Source: Acheta domesticus (lineage: Eukaryota > Arthropoda > Insecta > Orthoptera > Gryllidae). From it: a stretch of 64,000 nt of DNA. The notes under the pieces are model-generated. The model did not search any database, was not told the DNA's origin, and saw only the letters and a list, made by a program, of their open reading frames with translations. The position numbers were made by a program, and so were the translations under genes. Where the stretch lies: contig JAHLJT010000631.1 of NCBI GenBank assembly GCA_031308135.1, forward strand, positions 261,410,925 to 261,474,924, in the 5' to 3' direction. The stretch's first letter is position 1, and every line of letters begins with the position of its first letter. Shown piece after piece: positions 54,498 to 64,000 of this stretch.

Positions 54498-55496
54498 CTT
54501 TGTGAAGTGGTGGCTGAGATGTATCTAGAAGAGAAAAATACGAGTTTTTCAACCATGAACAATGTTATTACACAGGCTTACTTCTAGGGTCTGTCATTTA
54601 ATTTCTACTCTAGAAGGGAGAAAATATTAGCTTATTTATATCTCGATGAATGTTCTAGGTAATATAAAGGAATATGAGGGTTACTATATATTTCATTTAG
54701 TTATTTTAAGTGGGACGATTCTACTTGCTTTTGTAGAGTCAGAAAACTGCTCGGAAAATTGTATCAAGAATTAGTTTAAAATAAATGAATAGAGATGAAA
54801 TGTGGATAACTTGTTCGACAAAAATTACTTCCTTTTCCTCAGATTTTGACAAGCATTTCGCCGTGCATATGAATTAAATCAACATGATGTATTTTGAATG
54901 TTTTAAGACAATGAGTCATTACTTATCTTCATAGTAACTAAATGGATTTGTAAATAATCACGTATGTCGGAATTATCGTGTTATGAAAACTATAAACAAA
55001 TAAATAATATCTTCGCACACACAACAGGAGTGTCCCTTCGATGATCATACAATCATGATTCACATACAAGATGTTTTTTAATATGTACTGGCATTATAAT
55101 TATAAATTATTTAAATTATATATATATTAACGTTTTACACATGTCAACAATGAACAAAAGTTTTAGAATGTATATCTCAGCCTAAAGGAATTATACTCTC
55201 AGTTACGATTATTTTTATTACTTTCCTCCTGCATTACGATTGATGATGTTATGAGTCGGCTGAATATAAAATCTACTCCAGGTTACAACCAGGTACCTCG
55301 GGACAGAGAGTGCTTCTACAATACTTTGCGCAAAATGTGCGCTATACCAAGTAAAGCTATTTCTTGCACGTCCCAATGTTTTGAATGATAGGGGAGTTTA
55401 TCCAAGTTGTTACACTTATTTTGCGGAACAAATCTCAGGTCTCTGATAACTATCGGGACGACCAGTGTTTTTACGGCCCACATTCACCTGGTATCG

Positions 55497-55556
<60 letters not shown>
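55497..55556. repeat. (TTA)n microsatellite
   Basis: About 20 uninterrupted TTA trinucleotides, giving spurious poly-Tyr, poly-Ile and poly-Leu ORFs. Confidence 0.95.
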
Positions 55557-55929
55557 TTCGATTGTATTCTATATTTTATTTGTATTTCCGAAAATGAATA
55601 TTTACTGTGTCATTTATTTACGTTTTCAAAGTAATTGTTGGTATTGAATGAGCTCATAGTCAAATCATTATTTTGTCGGATTAGTCGTATTATATCAACG
55701 ATAAACAATATCTCCCTCACTCTCCACTCAAAGAACCAGAGAGTCCTTTCGATGACAATGTAAGGCATACACAGGCACGAAATGCCGTATTTCCATAACG
55801 AAATCCATTGACTTGAAGTTAATACAATCGCATTATTAATATCTTGTGTAAATAGTACAGAAATATTGAAGTTATGTTTAACATAAGTAATTTCACAATG
55901 AGTAAGAATTATAAACTATATATTAAACA

Positions 55930-56010
55930 AAAAAATCCTCCGCGGGAATTGAACATGACCTGCGTGGCTTATGCTCCGAACAGTTATGTGTCTTTAGCGT
56001 ACTCGCAAAC
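55930..56010 (-). repeat. tRNA-like relic with pol III terminator-like T run
   Basis: The minus strand reads GTTCAATTCCCGCGGAGGA followed by TTTTTTTG: a box-B-like GTTCAATTCC and a T run. No cloverleaf can be folded convincingly. It may be the end of a tRNA-derived SINE. Confidence 0.3.
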
Positions 56011-56434
56011 AATAAGTAGTACTAAATGAACTTGCAATGTTGCACGTCTCACGTTTTGTATTAATTCGGTATTAAAGTTAAATTTAATCACTGATACAAT
56101 ATATATTCTCAGGTATCTTTGTAGAAAATCACAACACAAATTTATAAATGTTTTATTAAATACTTTTTGGATGAGAGGTAATATTTCGGTTAATTAGTTA
56201 TAATGTAGTGAAAAGAATATTGATCTATACAATTTTATATTTTTAAAAAACACTAGAGAAATATGTCAATATACGCTTAGAAAAGTATTAGAACTGCATC
56301 TGTCAACTTACCAACAGAAATCTCCTGGTAACAGAGCTTTATGACGAGAATTCCTCTTGGAATTTTCTGAGGGCTGTACTGATCAAAGTGTGTCGACACT
56401 AGAATTATATAGCAAAACTATGCCAGTTTGCAAG

Positions 56435-58262
56435 CCCCACTCTTCCTCGTGCGATCACGTGAGCGTTGTCATGTGATACTACGTCATGCGCGTTGCGCCC
56501 GCCTATTGGGTATGCAAGACTGCTATCTCATGCGAAATGCTACAGCACTTTTAGAGCGTGCAGTAGACTGCTTGTTCGGACTGTACTCGCCACTCCTATA
56601 ACGTGGTCACGTGGCACTACCATGTGTCGTGAGCAGACATAGCCTCTGCGTTTTCTGTTTTTGGCACGTCTTTTCTGTGGAGGGTAGAGAGGAATATTGC
56701 AAGTAATAGTGTGTTTTCAATCGATTTATTTATTGCCGTATCTTCAGTGAGGTCATTAGCGACACTTTAATTAGTTTACAATTTTCTCTAGGAAATATTC
56801 TTTTGGGGGTTCAAAATCTGCTTAGTTTGTTTCGATATAAATAGTACAGAAACACAGTTTATATAGGTTGTTTACCGTTCTCGTGTTTAGAATTGATTGT
56901 TTACATATTTCTTAATAGTGACATTTACAATATGGCCATGGAATATATTATTTTGGATGTTAAGCCCTTTCATTCATACAAATAGAACTGTAAAACCATG
57001 TGACACATTAATAACGTGTTTTATTGTAATGTTGTCCAGTTTTGGCACGTTTTATTGAACGCATGCAGCCTGCGTTGCCATTCGTTGTGGCGCGCGAAAG
57101 GTTATTAAACCGACGCGAAAGTGCCTTGCATCCGTGTCGGGCGAGAACACTGCGCCTAGCGCACGCGCCCGGTCGGGGCAACACCCCTCAATGTAAAAAC
57201 AGATTAATTTTAGAATTAACGATTGTTTTCTAGCACAATCAACCCAATGTTTTTCACTGCTTTGTACACGGAAGAGGCCTGAATCTCCATGGTTCCATCT
57301 CCCCGCCCTGTTTCAGAGGAGCCGGGCAAACTGCCTTGATCAACAGCATGGCATCACGTGTGCATCGCCCGAGCAATGAGAATAGGGCCCGCAACCATAT
57401 TAAGGTTTCTGTTTTGGGTCTTGGGGCCTTGCAATTCGGACGTTCCTGTTGTATATTCCTATTGTAACTTTATATTAGTAGCTTATTTATGGAAAGGCAA
57501 CATAATTAAGTGTGTAACGTTAAGCAAAATTGTACACTATCAGAAATGTCATTAAATTGAAGTAGATTAATGGATATTACATTACTTGAATTACATGAAA
57601 AAGAACTTAATATATTTGTACATTTAATGCAATGGTTAAATTAAAATAAGCGCAGTTTAAAGTTGAGTTTTACCCGTTTCCTCTGCCTTGCATCGTTCAC
57701 CTCATATTCATTGTCACCTGTCCTTCAAAATCATTAATTCCTTTTTTCTAAAAAAGTTTGGACTATTGCATTGTAAAGTTTATATATAAATAAAACTTAA
57801 TGTTCGTGCATGGTAATTATTTTAATGTACAGTTCATTAAAGTAATCCAGCAAGTTCTGATAGTGTATTTAAAAACTAATATAAATGGATAAAACATCTC
57901 CATGTTTATTTTCTAATTAATGAAAAATAATAGTGAATCAACTTCGGAAGGGGGTGCTGAAGGTCCGTGAGCCGTCCTCGCAGTGGAGCGCCGCTGCGTA
58001 GTACATGTTCTGTGGCGCTGTGGAGAAGCGCGCGGCGGCGGTTTCGCGGCTATGACTGGCGCGTTGGCGACGCATGATCGCGCCACGTGATCTCCTGGCC
58101 GCAGTGAAGAGTACAGTCTCAACCAAGATATGCGCAGGCAGGCGCTCGGAATGTGCTGTAGCATTCCGCATGAGATAGCAGTCTTACCTACCCAATAGCC
58201 GGCCTAACGTAGTGTCACGTGACTACGCTCACGTGACATGACTAGAGGAAGAGACCACGTGA
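56435..58262. mobile_element. 1.8-kb segment bounded by inverted repeats rich in CACGTG
   Basis: The left arm (about 56435-56620) contains GATCACGTGAGCG, CTATTGGGTATGCAAGACTG, CTATCTCATGCGAAATGCTA and GGACTGTACTC; the right arm (about 58070-58262) carries the same phrases in reverse complement. CACGTG occurs at 56456, 56608, 57355, 58084, 58216, 58230 and 58256. The interior is partly GC-rich (57040-57200) with no convincing ORF. A non-autonomous DNA element or an inverted duplication. Confidence 0.65.
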
Positions 58263-58790
58263 CATGACTACGCACACTGACTTTTCCATTAACGTGACTG
58301 TTAGTTTGCTTTCTTGTAATATTAATATTGCTGATGTTGTTTATCATGAACTACGCACAATGTCCAGACTTTCTCAGTTTTTCAGCTTGTTATATTAATG
58401 AAAAAAAAAATCTGTTTACAAATGAAACTTATTGTGGAAGAAATGTAATATTTTTTTGTTAGAAAATGTCTGGGCATTTCTGTAAATGCTGGATTTCAGT
58501 TGACTTTTTATTCTAAAATTTCTCCGACTTCGAGGAAATTCATAAAGATTAATTTGAAGAATTTGGGACCACTAAGTATATTGAAAAATTAATTGCGTCT
58601 TTGATGACAATATTAATGAAAACCACGAAGGGGAAAATTCGTTTATAATTTATTTTTAATTCAAAAGTTTTGATAAATAAAAATGTAAAAAAAATTTAAA
58701 AACTGTTGAAAGGAATAGTTTTGTTAACAAATATTTACATAATGCAGGATCAATCGAAAGGTTAATGGAATATTCGAAATTTTTATTTTT
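58263..58790. other. Intergenic stretch
   Basis: AT-rich; nothing recognised before the repeat core beginning at 58791. Confidence 0.5.
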
Positions 58791-60141
58791 ACTTTCCCGT
58801 ATACGTACGTATACACGGAGTGATATACGTAGTATAGGAAAAGTTGTGTAATGCTGCGCGAAAAAATGGCCAATTTTCGTCCGAAAAAAATTAATTGCTT
58901 GGCCGTGAAAACGAATAAGTAGATAAAACCAGTTCCTAAATTAAGAAAAAAAATCCCCTAACACGTGGTGTAGCCAGAAACCCTGTTTTCTAGGTCCTTG
59001 TTACCGAAAACCCAATTGAAAGGAAAACGTCCGTCTGTCCGTCTGTCCGTCTGTTCGTCTGTTCGTCTGTCCGTCTGTCCGTCTGTCCGTCTGTCCGTCT
59101 GTCCGTCTGTCTGTCTGTCTGTCTGTCCGTGTGTCCGTCTGTCCGTCTGTGAACACTGCTAGCGCCTAAATCATACCTACGATTTCTTCCAAAATGGATA
59201 ATGCCCAACCGATCTGGTTCTTGTCGAAGCTTTGAGATTTTGAAAAAGATTCTTCAAAATTTGGGGGTACTTTATATGAAGCCCCCCGGGGATTTTCAAA
59301 ATTTTCTCAAAAACGGCTCTTTTTTTTTTCTTTAAGCTTTTGGTAGGGATAGTGGAAAATTTACTCTATCAGATGACATAAAAGCCATATTGGTCTATTG
59401 GTTGGTTTTTTCAAAAATTACAAAAATGTAAATTTTTTTACTTATCTCTCACGTCGTTAATGATTACATTATCGGCGATTTTTTCACATTATTATATTTA
59501 CGAGTATATATGCTCTAAATAATGTCAGGTATAGTTTTTCGAAAATACAACCGTTTTCTGTGAAAAGTAGCTCAAATTTCGGCATTTTCAGAAATGCTCA
59601 AACGCCATTTTCTCATATATGGCTGCAAATTTTTTCTTGAAACTTTTGTATCAGATAGTGATAATTACACTCTTTAATGTGACGTAAAGTTTATTTTGAG
59701 TTTTTTTTTGTTTTTTCAAAAATTATATAAATGTAAATTTTTTGAATGATCTCCCACATCTTTAATAGGCGCAATTTGTAAATATTATTATATTTGTGAG
59801 TGTATGTGCTTCAAATAACTTCAAGTAAAGTATTTTGAAAACTAAAAAATGTTCTGTGAAAATGAGCTTCAAATTTCGCATTTTTAGTAGAGCTAAAACG
59901 CCACTTTCTTTTAAACGGCATATAATTTTTAAAAGAAAATTGCCATTTAAGGCTAGGTTTTTGTGTTCTTTCATATTCTAAAATTAATATTTTCGTTCTA
60001 CCAATATGAAACCGAAAAATTAAGAAAATGGAAAAAAAAGTACTTTTGGCGGCGATAAATGGTAGCTGGCAAAGAAGAGTATGTGGCAATTCCGAATAGC
60101 TAGCGAAGACCCAATGAAATAGAAAAGTAATACGGGAAAGT
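58791..60141 (+). repeat. ACTTTCCCGTAT/CGGCTCC-motif repeat core, copy 2 (1.35 kb)
   Basis: Termini ACTTTCCCGTAT (58791-58802) and ATACGGGAAAGT (60130-60141); palindrome GTATACGTACGTATAC (58799-58814). Order identical to 38972-40511: TATGTAATGCTGCGCG, CACGTGGTGTAGCCAG, an expanded CCGTCTGT tract, GGTACTTTATATGAAGCC, then the CGGCTC motif or variants at about 59308, 59617 and 59900. Shorter than copy 1 by about one body unit. It lacks the long outer arms. Confidence 0.85.
59028..59150. repeat. (CCGTCTGT)n tract within the repeat head
   Basis: About 120 bp of CCGTCTGT/CTGT units, expanded relative to the two or three units at the same place in the copies at 37745 and 39210. Gives a spurious TDRQTDRR-type ORF on the minus strand. 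Confidence 0.9.
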
Positions 60142-60167
60142 CTGTGCCATTCTGTAGCACCACTAGT

Positions 60168-61140
60168 TACTTTCTCGCGCTTTCTTCGTAAGAAGTGAAA
60201 GTTATGTAATCTTGCGCCGGAAAACTACGAATTTTCGGCAGAATAACTCTTATTGCCGGGCCCTGGTAACGAAAACGTGGATAAATCCTGTTGCTGTATG
60301 TAGTAAATTCTTCCTCTAACACGAGGTGTAGCCATAATGCCTGTTTTATGGGTCCTTGGTATCGAAAAGTCGATTATCTGACCGTCTGACTGTCAGTGCA
60401 TTAACCGTTTAGTGAATTTTCTACAGAATTGATATTCCCCAATCGAACTAAACTAAATCAAGGCTTTGGGAGCTTAAACAGTAATTTATTTTCATTTTTG
60501 AGTGTACTTTACATGAATCCTCAAAGATATTTTCAATTTTTTTTCTCAGACTTTGACATCGACTAGCGTAAAGAACGCTTAAGAGAATGGTACTGGTCTC
60601 ATGTTTGTTGAAATACCAGATTTTTCGAAAATTGCAAAAGTGCACTCATATGGGTTGTCTTCCTACAACTGTAATATTGATGATGGAGATTTTTTCCTGA
60701 AGGAAATTATTTCATTAAAACCTGGCGTTGAAGTAAGATCTAGTAAAAACATGAGAAATTTTCGTGTAATTTTGCGCGAAATAAGGCAACGTTTTAAACA
60801 TTTTTTTTGAAAAACTGTTGCAAATTTTTTCTTAAAATTTTAATCTCATATTTATTAAGTAATTTTAAAAAAATGTGGTGCTAGTCCCATTTTCAGTGAA
60901 TTTGTTTTCGAAAAAAATGTTAATATTTCAAATCTACAAAATTGAAGATAGAGATTTTTCCTTAGACAAAGTCGTTTCCAAAAAATCAGCTCTTTAAAAT
61001 ATATCATGTAGAGTTTATTGAAAAAAAAGTAGTTACTACTTACTTTAGGCTTGAAATTAATGCAATTTATAACAAACACATTTTCGTTCATAGTTCTGAG
61101 AAGCGGGAGCAGAAGGTAAATTTTAAAAAAAATTATTGGT
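60168..61140 (+). repeat. Diverged member of the repeat family, second copy
   Basis: Nearly base-for-base the sequence of 41365-42430 (TACTTTCTCG, CTTCGTAAGAAG, GAAAGTTATGTAATCTTGCG, GACCGTCTGACTGTCAGTGC), without the tRNA-like insertion. Directly abuts the preceding repeat core's CACTAGTT end. Confidence 0.88.
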
Positions 61141-64000
61141 TTGAAGATTGATATAGTGTTTAGTTTTGTCTATATGAAGTTCACGGTGTATTTGTTTGTT
61201 GGAAATAAAACCATTCAGGTTTTTAGCAATTTTCTTAAAAATTTGTTTTATTATTTTGTTAGTATTTTATTTATGTTTGTAGTAGAAGCTTTGCACCAAA
61301 CGGGGCATGCATATGACAGGAATGGATGAATTATTGATTTGTGTAACAACAAGCCACAGTGAATGTTTAATTTAGAGTGGTGATTGAGTAAAGGATATAA
61401 CTTAGAAATTTTGTAGTAAGTTGAATTGGCTATGTTTTGAATAAAGCCTATGGTGTTTCCATGCCTATCTTTTAAATGTATATAAACCTAAATATTTAAC
61501 TGGAAGGTTATTTTCCACCCAGGGAACATTTGCCATATTTATTGTTAATGGAGGTGGATTTATTGGTCTACAAAAAGTAAAGATTATGGCTTGAGTTTTA
61601 GAAGGTTTTACCCCAATTCTCCAATTTTGTGTCCATTTCATATATTTTTGTAGTGCAGTTGGTAAAGTCCATTTCTAGCATTTATCTAGAATGATTTTGT
61701 GAGTTGAGAATAAAGCAGTGTCATCAGCATAAAGGGCAAGTGTACTAAAAGGCGAGGAAGGAATGTCAAATGTGTATATGTTAAAAAGCAAAGGAGAGAG
61801 TGTGGATTCTTGAGGTATTCCTGATACTATCGGTCATTGTGAAGAAAGAGATGTATGAATTTTAACAGCAAAAAGGTGGTCAGTAAAAAAGTTTTTTCGT
61901 GTGTTGAATAGATATAACGTGTAGCTGGAAGAGAAGACCTTGATGCCAAACTTATTAAATGCTTTAGAAACATCAAGAAATATACGAATAGTGTGTTCTT
62001 TAATATTATTAATTAGTTTTGTGTAAATGTTATTTATTACTAATCTTAAATATACAAGTAACAGAATTCACAAACGTCTGCATCAAAAGAAGTCCGATAA
62101 CGCACTGGCATTGCATTGCCTCTACAGACGACTCGCCCTCCTCCCAGTTCAAAGAGTTCACTGAAACATACACAGATGTCGTTGGTGTCTGCATTTTTTT
62201 CATACAAACAAATATGAAAACAATTTGCAATTAGTTCCGTAACTAAATAACTGATGAGTGAGTAGTGAGTTCTAAAGCCAAATTGATAATGTGGAAGAAC
62301 TTGTTTTGAGAGAATGTAATAATTTAATAATTCCAATAACAATTTTTTAAATGTTTTGGATAGTGAAGATAATAAATTAATTGGATGATAGTTAGTAGGA
62401 GAGTGAAGTTCTTTTTCAGGTTCGGAAATGGGAAGTATATATACTAATTTCCCGGTTTTGGGGAAAAATAATTTTGGAGCATGGAATTAAAGTTGTTAGT
62501 TAATTTTGCTAAAATAGGTAGATTCAATTCTTTAAGTATTTTGTTGGAAATATTATCATATGCAGGGCTTTATGAATTTGTAGATTCTTTGTTATCTTTA
62601 GGACTTCGTGGGGAGAGATAAATTTAATTTTTGATGGAATTGTAAAATTAGGTGAGGATAAATACCTTTCAATCTTGTCACTACAATCTAGGTTAATTAT
62701 TGGTGATAAATGTGTCTTCTAATTGATCAGCTATTAGATTAGATTTATCAGTCTGAATGTGCATAGTGTGTGCCAAATTTAAGTGGTGGAATAGGAGATT
62801 GAGTCAGTTTTTGTATAGTAGTCTACATCGCTCTACTGTTTGGATGAATTTGTTCTATGTAATTTTAATACTTGACTATTGTGTATTTATCTTCACGAGA
62901 TTTAATTGTTAGTGATAATTTACTTATTTTATGTTTGATGTCTGGTCTAAATGTTTGATGCCAAAATCTTCATAAGTTATGTTTTGATTTGATTTAGTTA
63001 ATTATATTTAGAGGTAATTGTTGTTGATCTGAAATGTAAGGCTTATGATAGATAATTGATTTTCAAAAGAAAGTCTTAATATCTTGGTAAATATTTCAAT
63101 TTCATTATCAATTTTTTGAATAGTGTTTAAGTTTTTGAGAAGTTTATAATTATAATTCATAAATTTTCTAAAAAGTTCCCAATCGTTATGTACATTATTT
63201 GATGTTGAGTGAGTATGTAGTAATTGAGATTGAAAAGAGAGATGGTCAGAATTGACTTTCAGGATTGGTGATTGAAAAATTGGACAATTGGAAATTTTTT
63301 GATACGATGGTGTCTAGAACATCGATAACATATTTTTATGAGAAGAATAGTATGTATGGAGAGAGCATGCATTTCAATGTTATTGTGTGTAATGTATTGG
63401 AGTAGACGAATATCTTGAGGGTTTGTACTGTTACATCCCCACGTGGTTTAGAATTAAAATCACCAAGAAATAAACAATTTGGATTTTGAAAAAATGTTAT
63501 AATAATTATAGATAGAAATACTTTATTTATAAGTTTATATTCTGCATGTATATTAAAATCTATTTTATTAATATTGATAGCTAATGCTAAACATTCTAAA
63601 TTTAGTGAAATAGGGGAAAACGTTTGTTGATGAGATATAATAGTTTTAACTAGTATAGCTACACCACTAAGAGCATGTGCAGAGATATGATCATTTCTGT
63701 AAATTTTGTATCCGTTATGTGTTATATTTCTCCTAGTATTAGATGTTTTTCACTAATTCAATCTATGTCAATGTTATGTATCTTTAAAAAATACTGAAAT
63801 AATTTTTTTGTCGTTTTAGACCATTTGCATTCCTTTTTAATAGTGTTATGATATTTATCTTAAGAGCCGTGAAGTAAATTTGTCAAGCGGTTTTCAATTA
63901 AACTTGTAATTTTAGGAATAAATGAAGAAATTATTTGTTGTACAATATATGATATTAAGTTTGAAAATTGTGTAAGTGAGAGCAATTTTTGGTAATGTAG
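61140..64000 (-). mobile_element. jockey-type retrotransposon, second copy (continues past window)
   Basis: Colinear with 42430-49915 minus the hAT element: the same RT, ORF2 C-terminal and endonuclease remains (for example QVLPHYQFGFRTHYS near 62280, GDFN near 63470) and the same disrupting frames. It contains one private insertion at about 62004-62214. Gag should follow beyond 64000. Confidence 0.88.
62004..62214. other. 0.2-kb insertion private to the second jockey copy
   Basis: The first copy reads GTTCTTTAGTATGAAAACC at 43279-43297; here the same text is split by about 210 bp of sequence with balanced composition, including ACAGAATTCACAAACGTCTG and GACTCGCCCTCCTCCCAGTT. Not an obvious transposon and not found elsewhere in the window. 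Confidence 0.6.

Larger units (their letters stand above)
54498..56430. other. 5' flank of the P450 gene
   Basis: AT-rich, no gene. It holds a (TTA)n microsatellite at 55497-55556 and a tRNA-like relic at about 55935-56010. It presumably includes the P450 5' UTR and promoter; no TATA box or initiator could be assigned with confidence. Confidence 0.5.

Noticed and set aside
55497..55556. Poly-Tyr/Ile/Leu ORFs near 55.4-55.6 kb
   Set aside because: Artefacts of the (TTA)n microsatellite.
58990..59208. TDRQTDRR repeat protein
   Set aside because: Reading of the CCGTCTGT tract in the repeat head; not coding in the other copies.
1..64000. CRISPR arrays, bacterial operons, riboswitches or phage genes
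   Set aside because: Nothing of the kind is present; splice sites, SINEs and retrotransposons show nuclear eukaryotic DNA. The periodic motifs are satellites or transposon parts.

Overview
This is nuclear DNA from an animal, almost certainly an insect. It has spliced genes with GT-AG introns, AT-rich introns and intergenic DNA, tRNA-derived SINEs, and a very high load of eukaryotic transposons (copia, jockey/CR1-type non-LTR, hAT, piggyBac, mariner-like MITEs). The species cannot be named from sequence alone. I could run no search; all family names rest on motif reading.

Two host genes are visible. (1) Positions 1-16588, plus strand: the last exons of a Sec16 orthologue, the COPII/ER-exit-site scaffold. 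Six coding exons join in phase to a stop at 16586-16588, followed by a probable long 3' UTR reaching poly(A) signals near 20761-20777. A short alternative terminal exon may exist at 1716. The last intron (3906-16477) holds a decayed piggyBac transposon, a piggyBac MITE and a 1.26-kb near-palindromic element. (2) Positions 52107-54497, minus strand: a complete six-exon cytochrome P450 of the CYP2 clan (CYP303/304-like), 504 aa, with all splice phases matching and all P450 signature motifs present. Its exons are strikingly GC-rich in an AT-rich setting.

The rest is largely nested mobile DNA. Two SINE copies lie at 21190-22260, then a pyrimidine-rich TGTCCC minisatellite at 22640-22980. A copia element at 24314-30868 has two LTRs, a 5-bp CAAAC target duplication and a half-tRNA-iMet type primer site; it sits inside an older repeat and is itself split by a 2.1-kb insertion. 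A third type of SINE, a hAT MITE and a CR1/jockey-like retrotransposon (33319-37102) follow, the latter two inserted into another copy of the same older repeat. From 37.1 to 41 kb and again from 58.8 to 60.1 kb there are copies of an unclassified repeat family with inverted termini ACTTTCCCGTAT/ATACGGGAAAGT, a palindromic head GTATACGTACGTATAC, and a body in which a TCTCAAAAACGGCTCC motif recurs about every 300 bp.

A composite block (a related repeat plus a jockey element) occurs twice, at 41365-about 50350 and 60168-64000 (window end). Only the first copy carries a 4.8-kb hAT transposon with an exact 8-bp target duplication, whose transposase is itself split by a 253-bp MITE, and a small tRNA-like insertion. 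Only the second copy carries a 0.2-kb insertion. The two host genes show no functional link; the mobile elements dominate the window.
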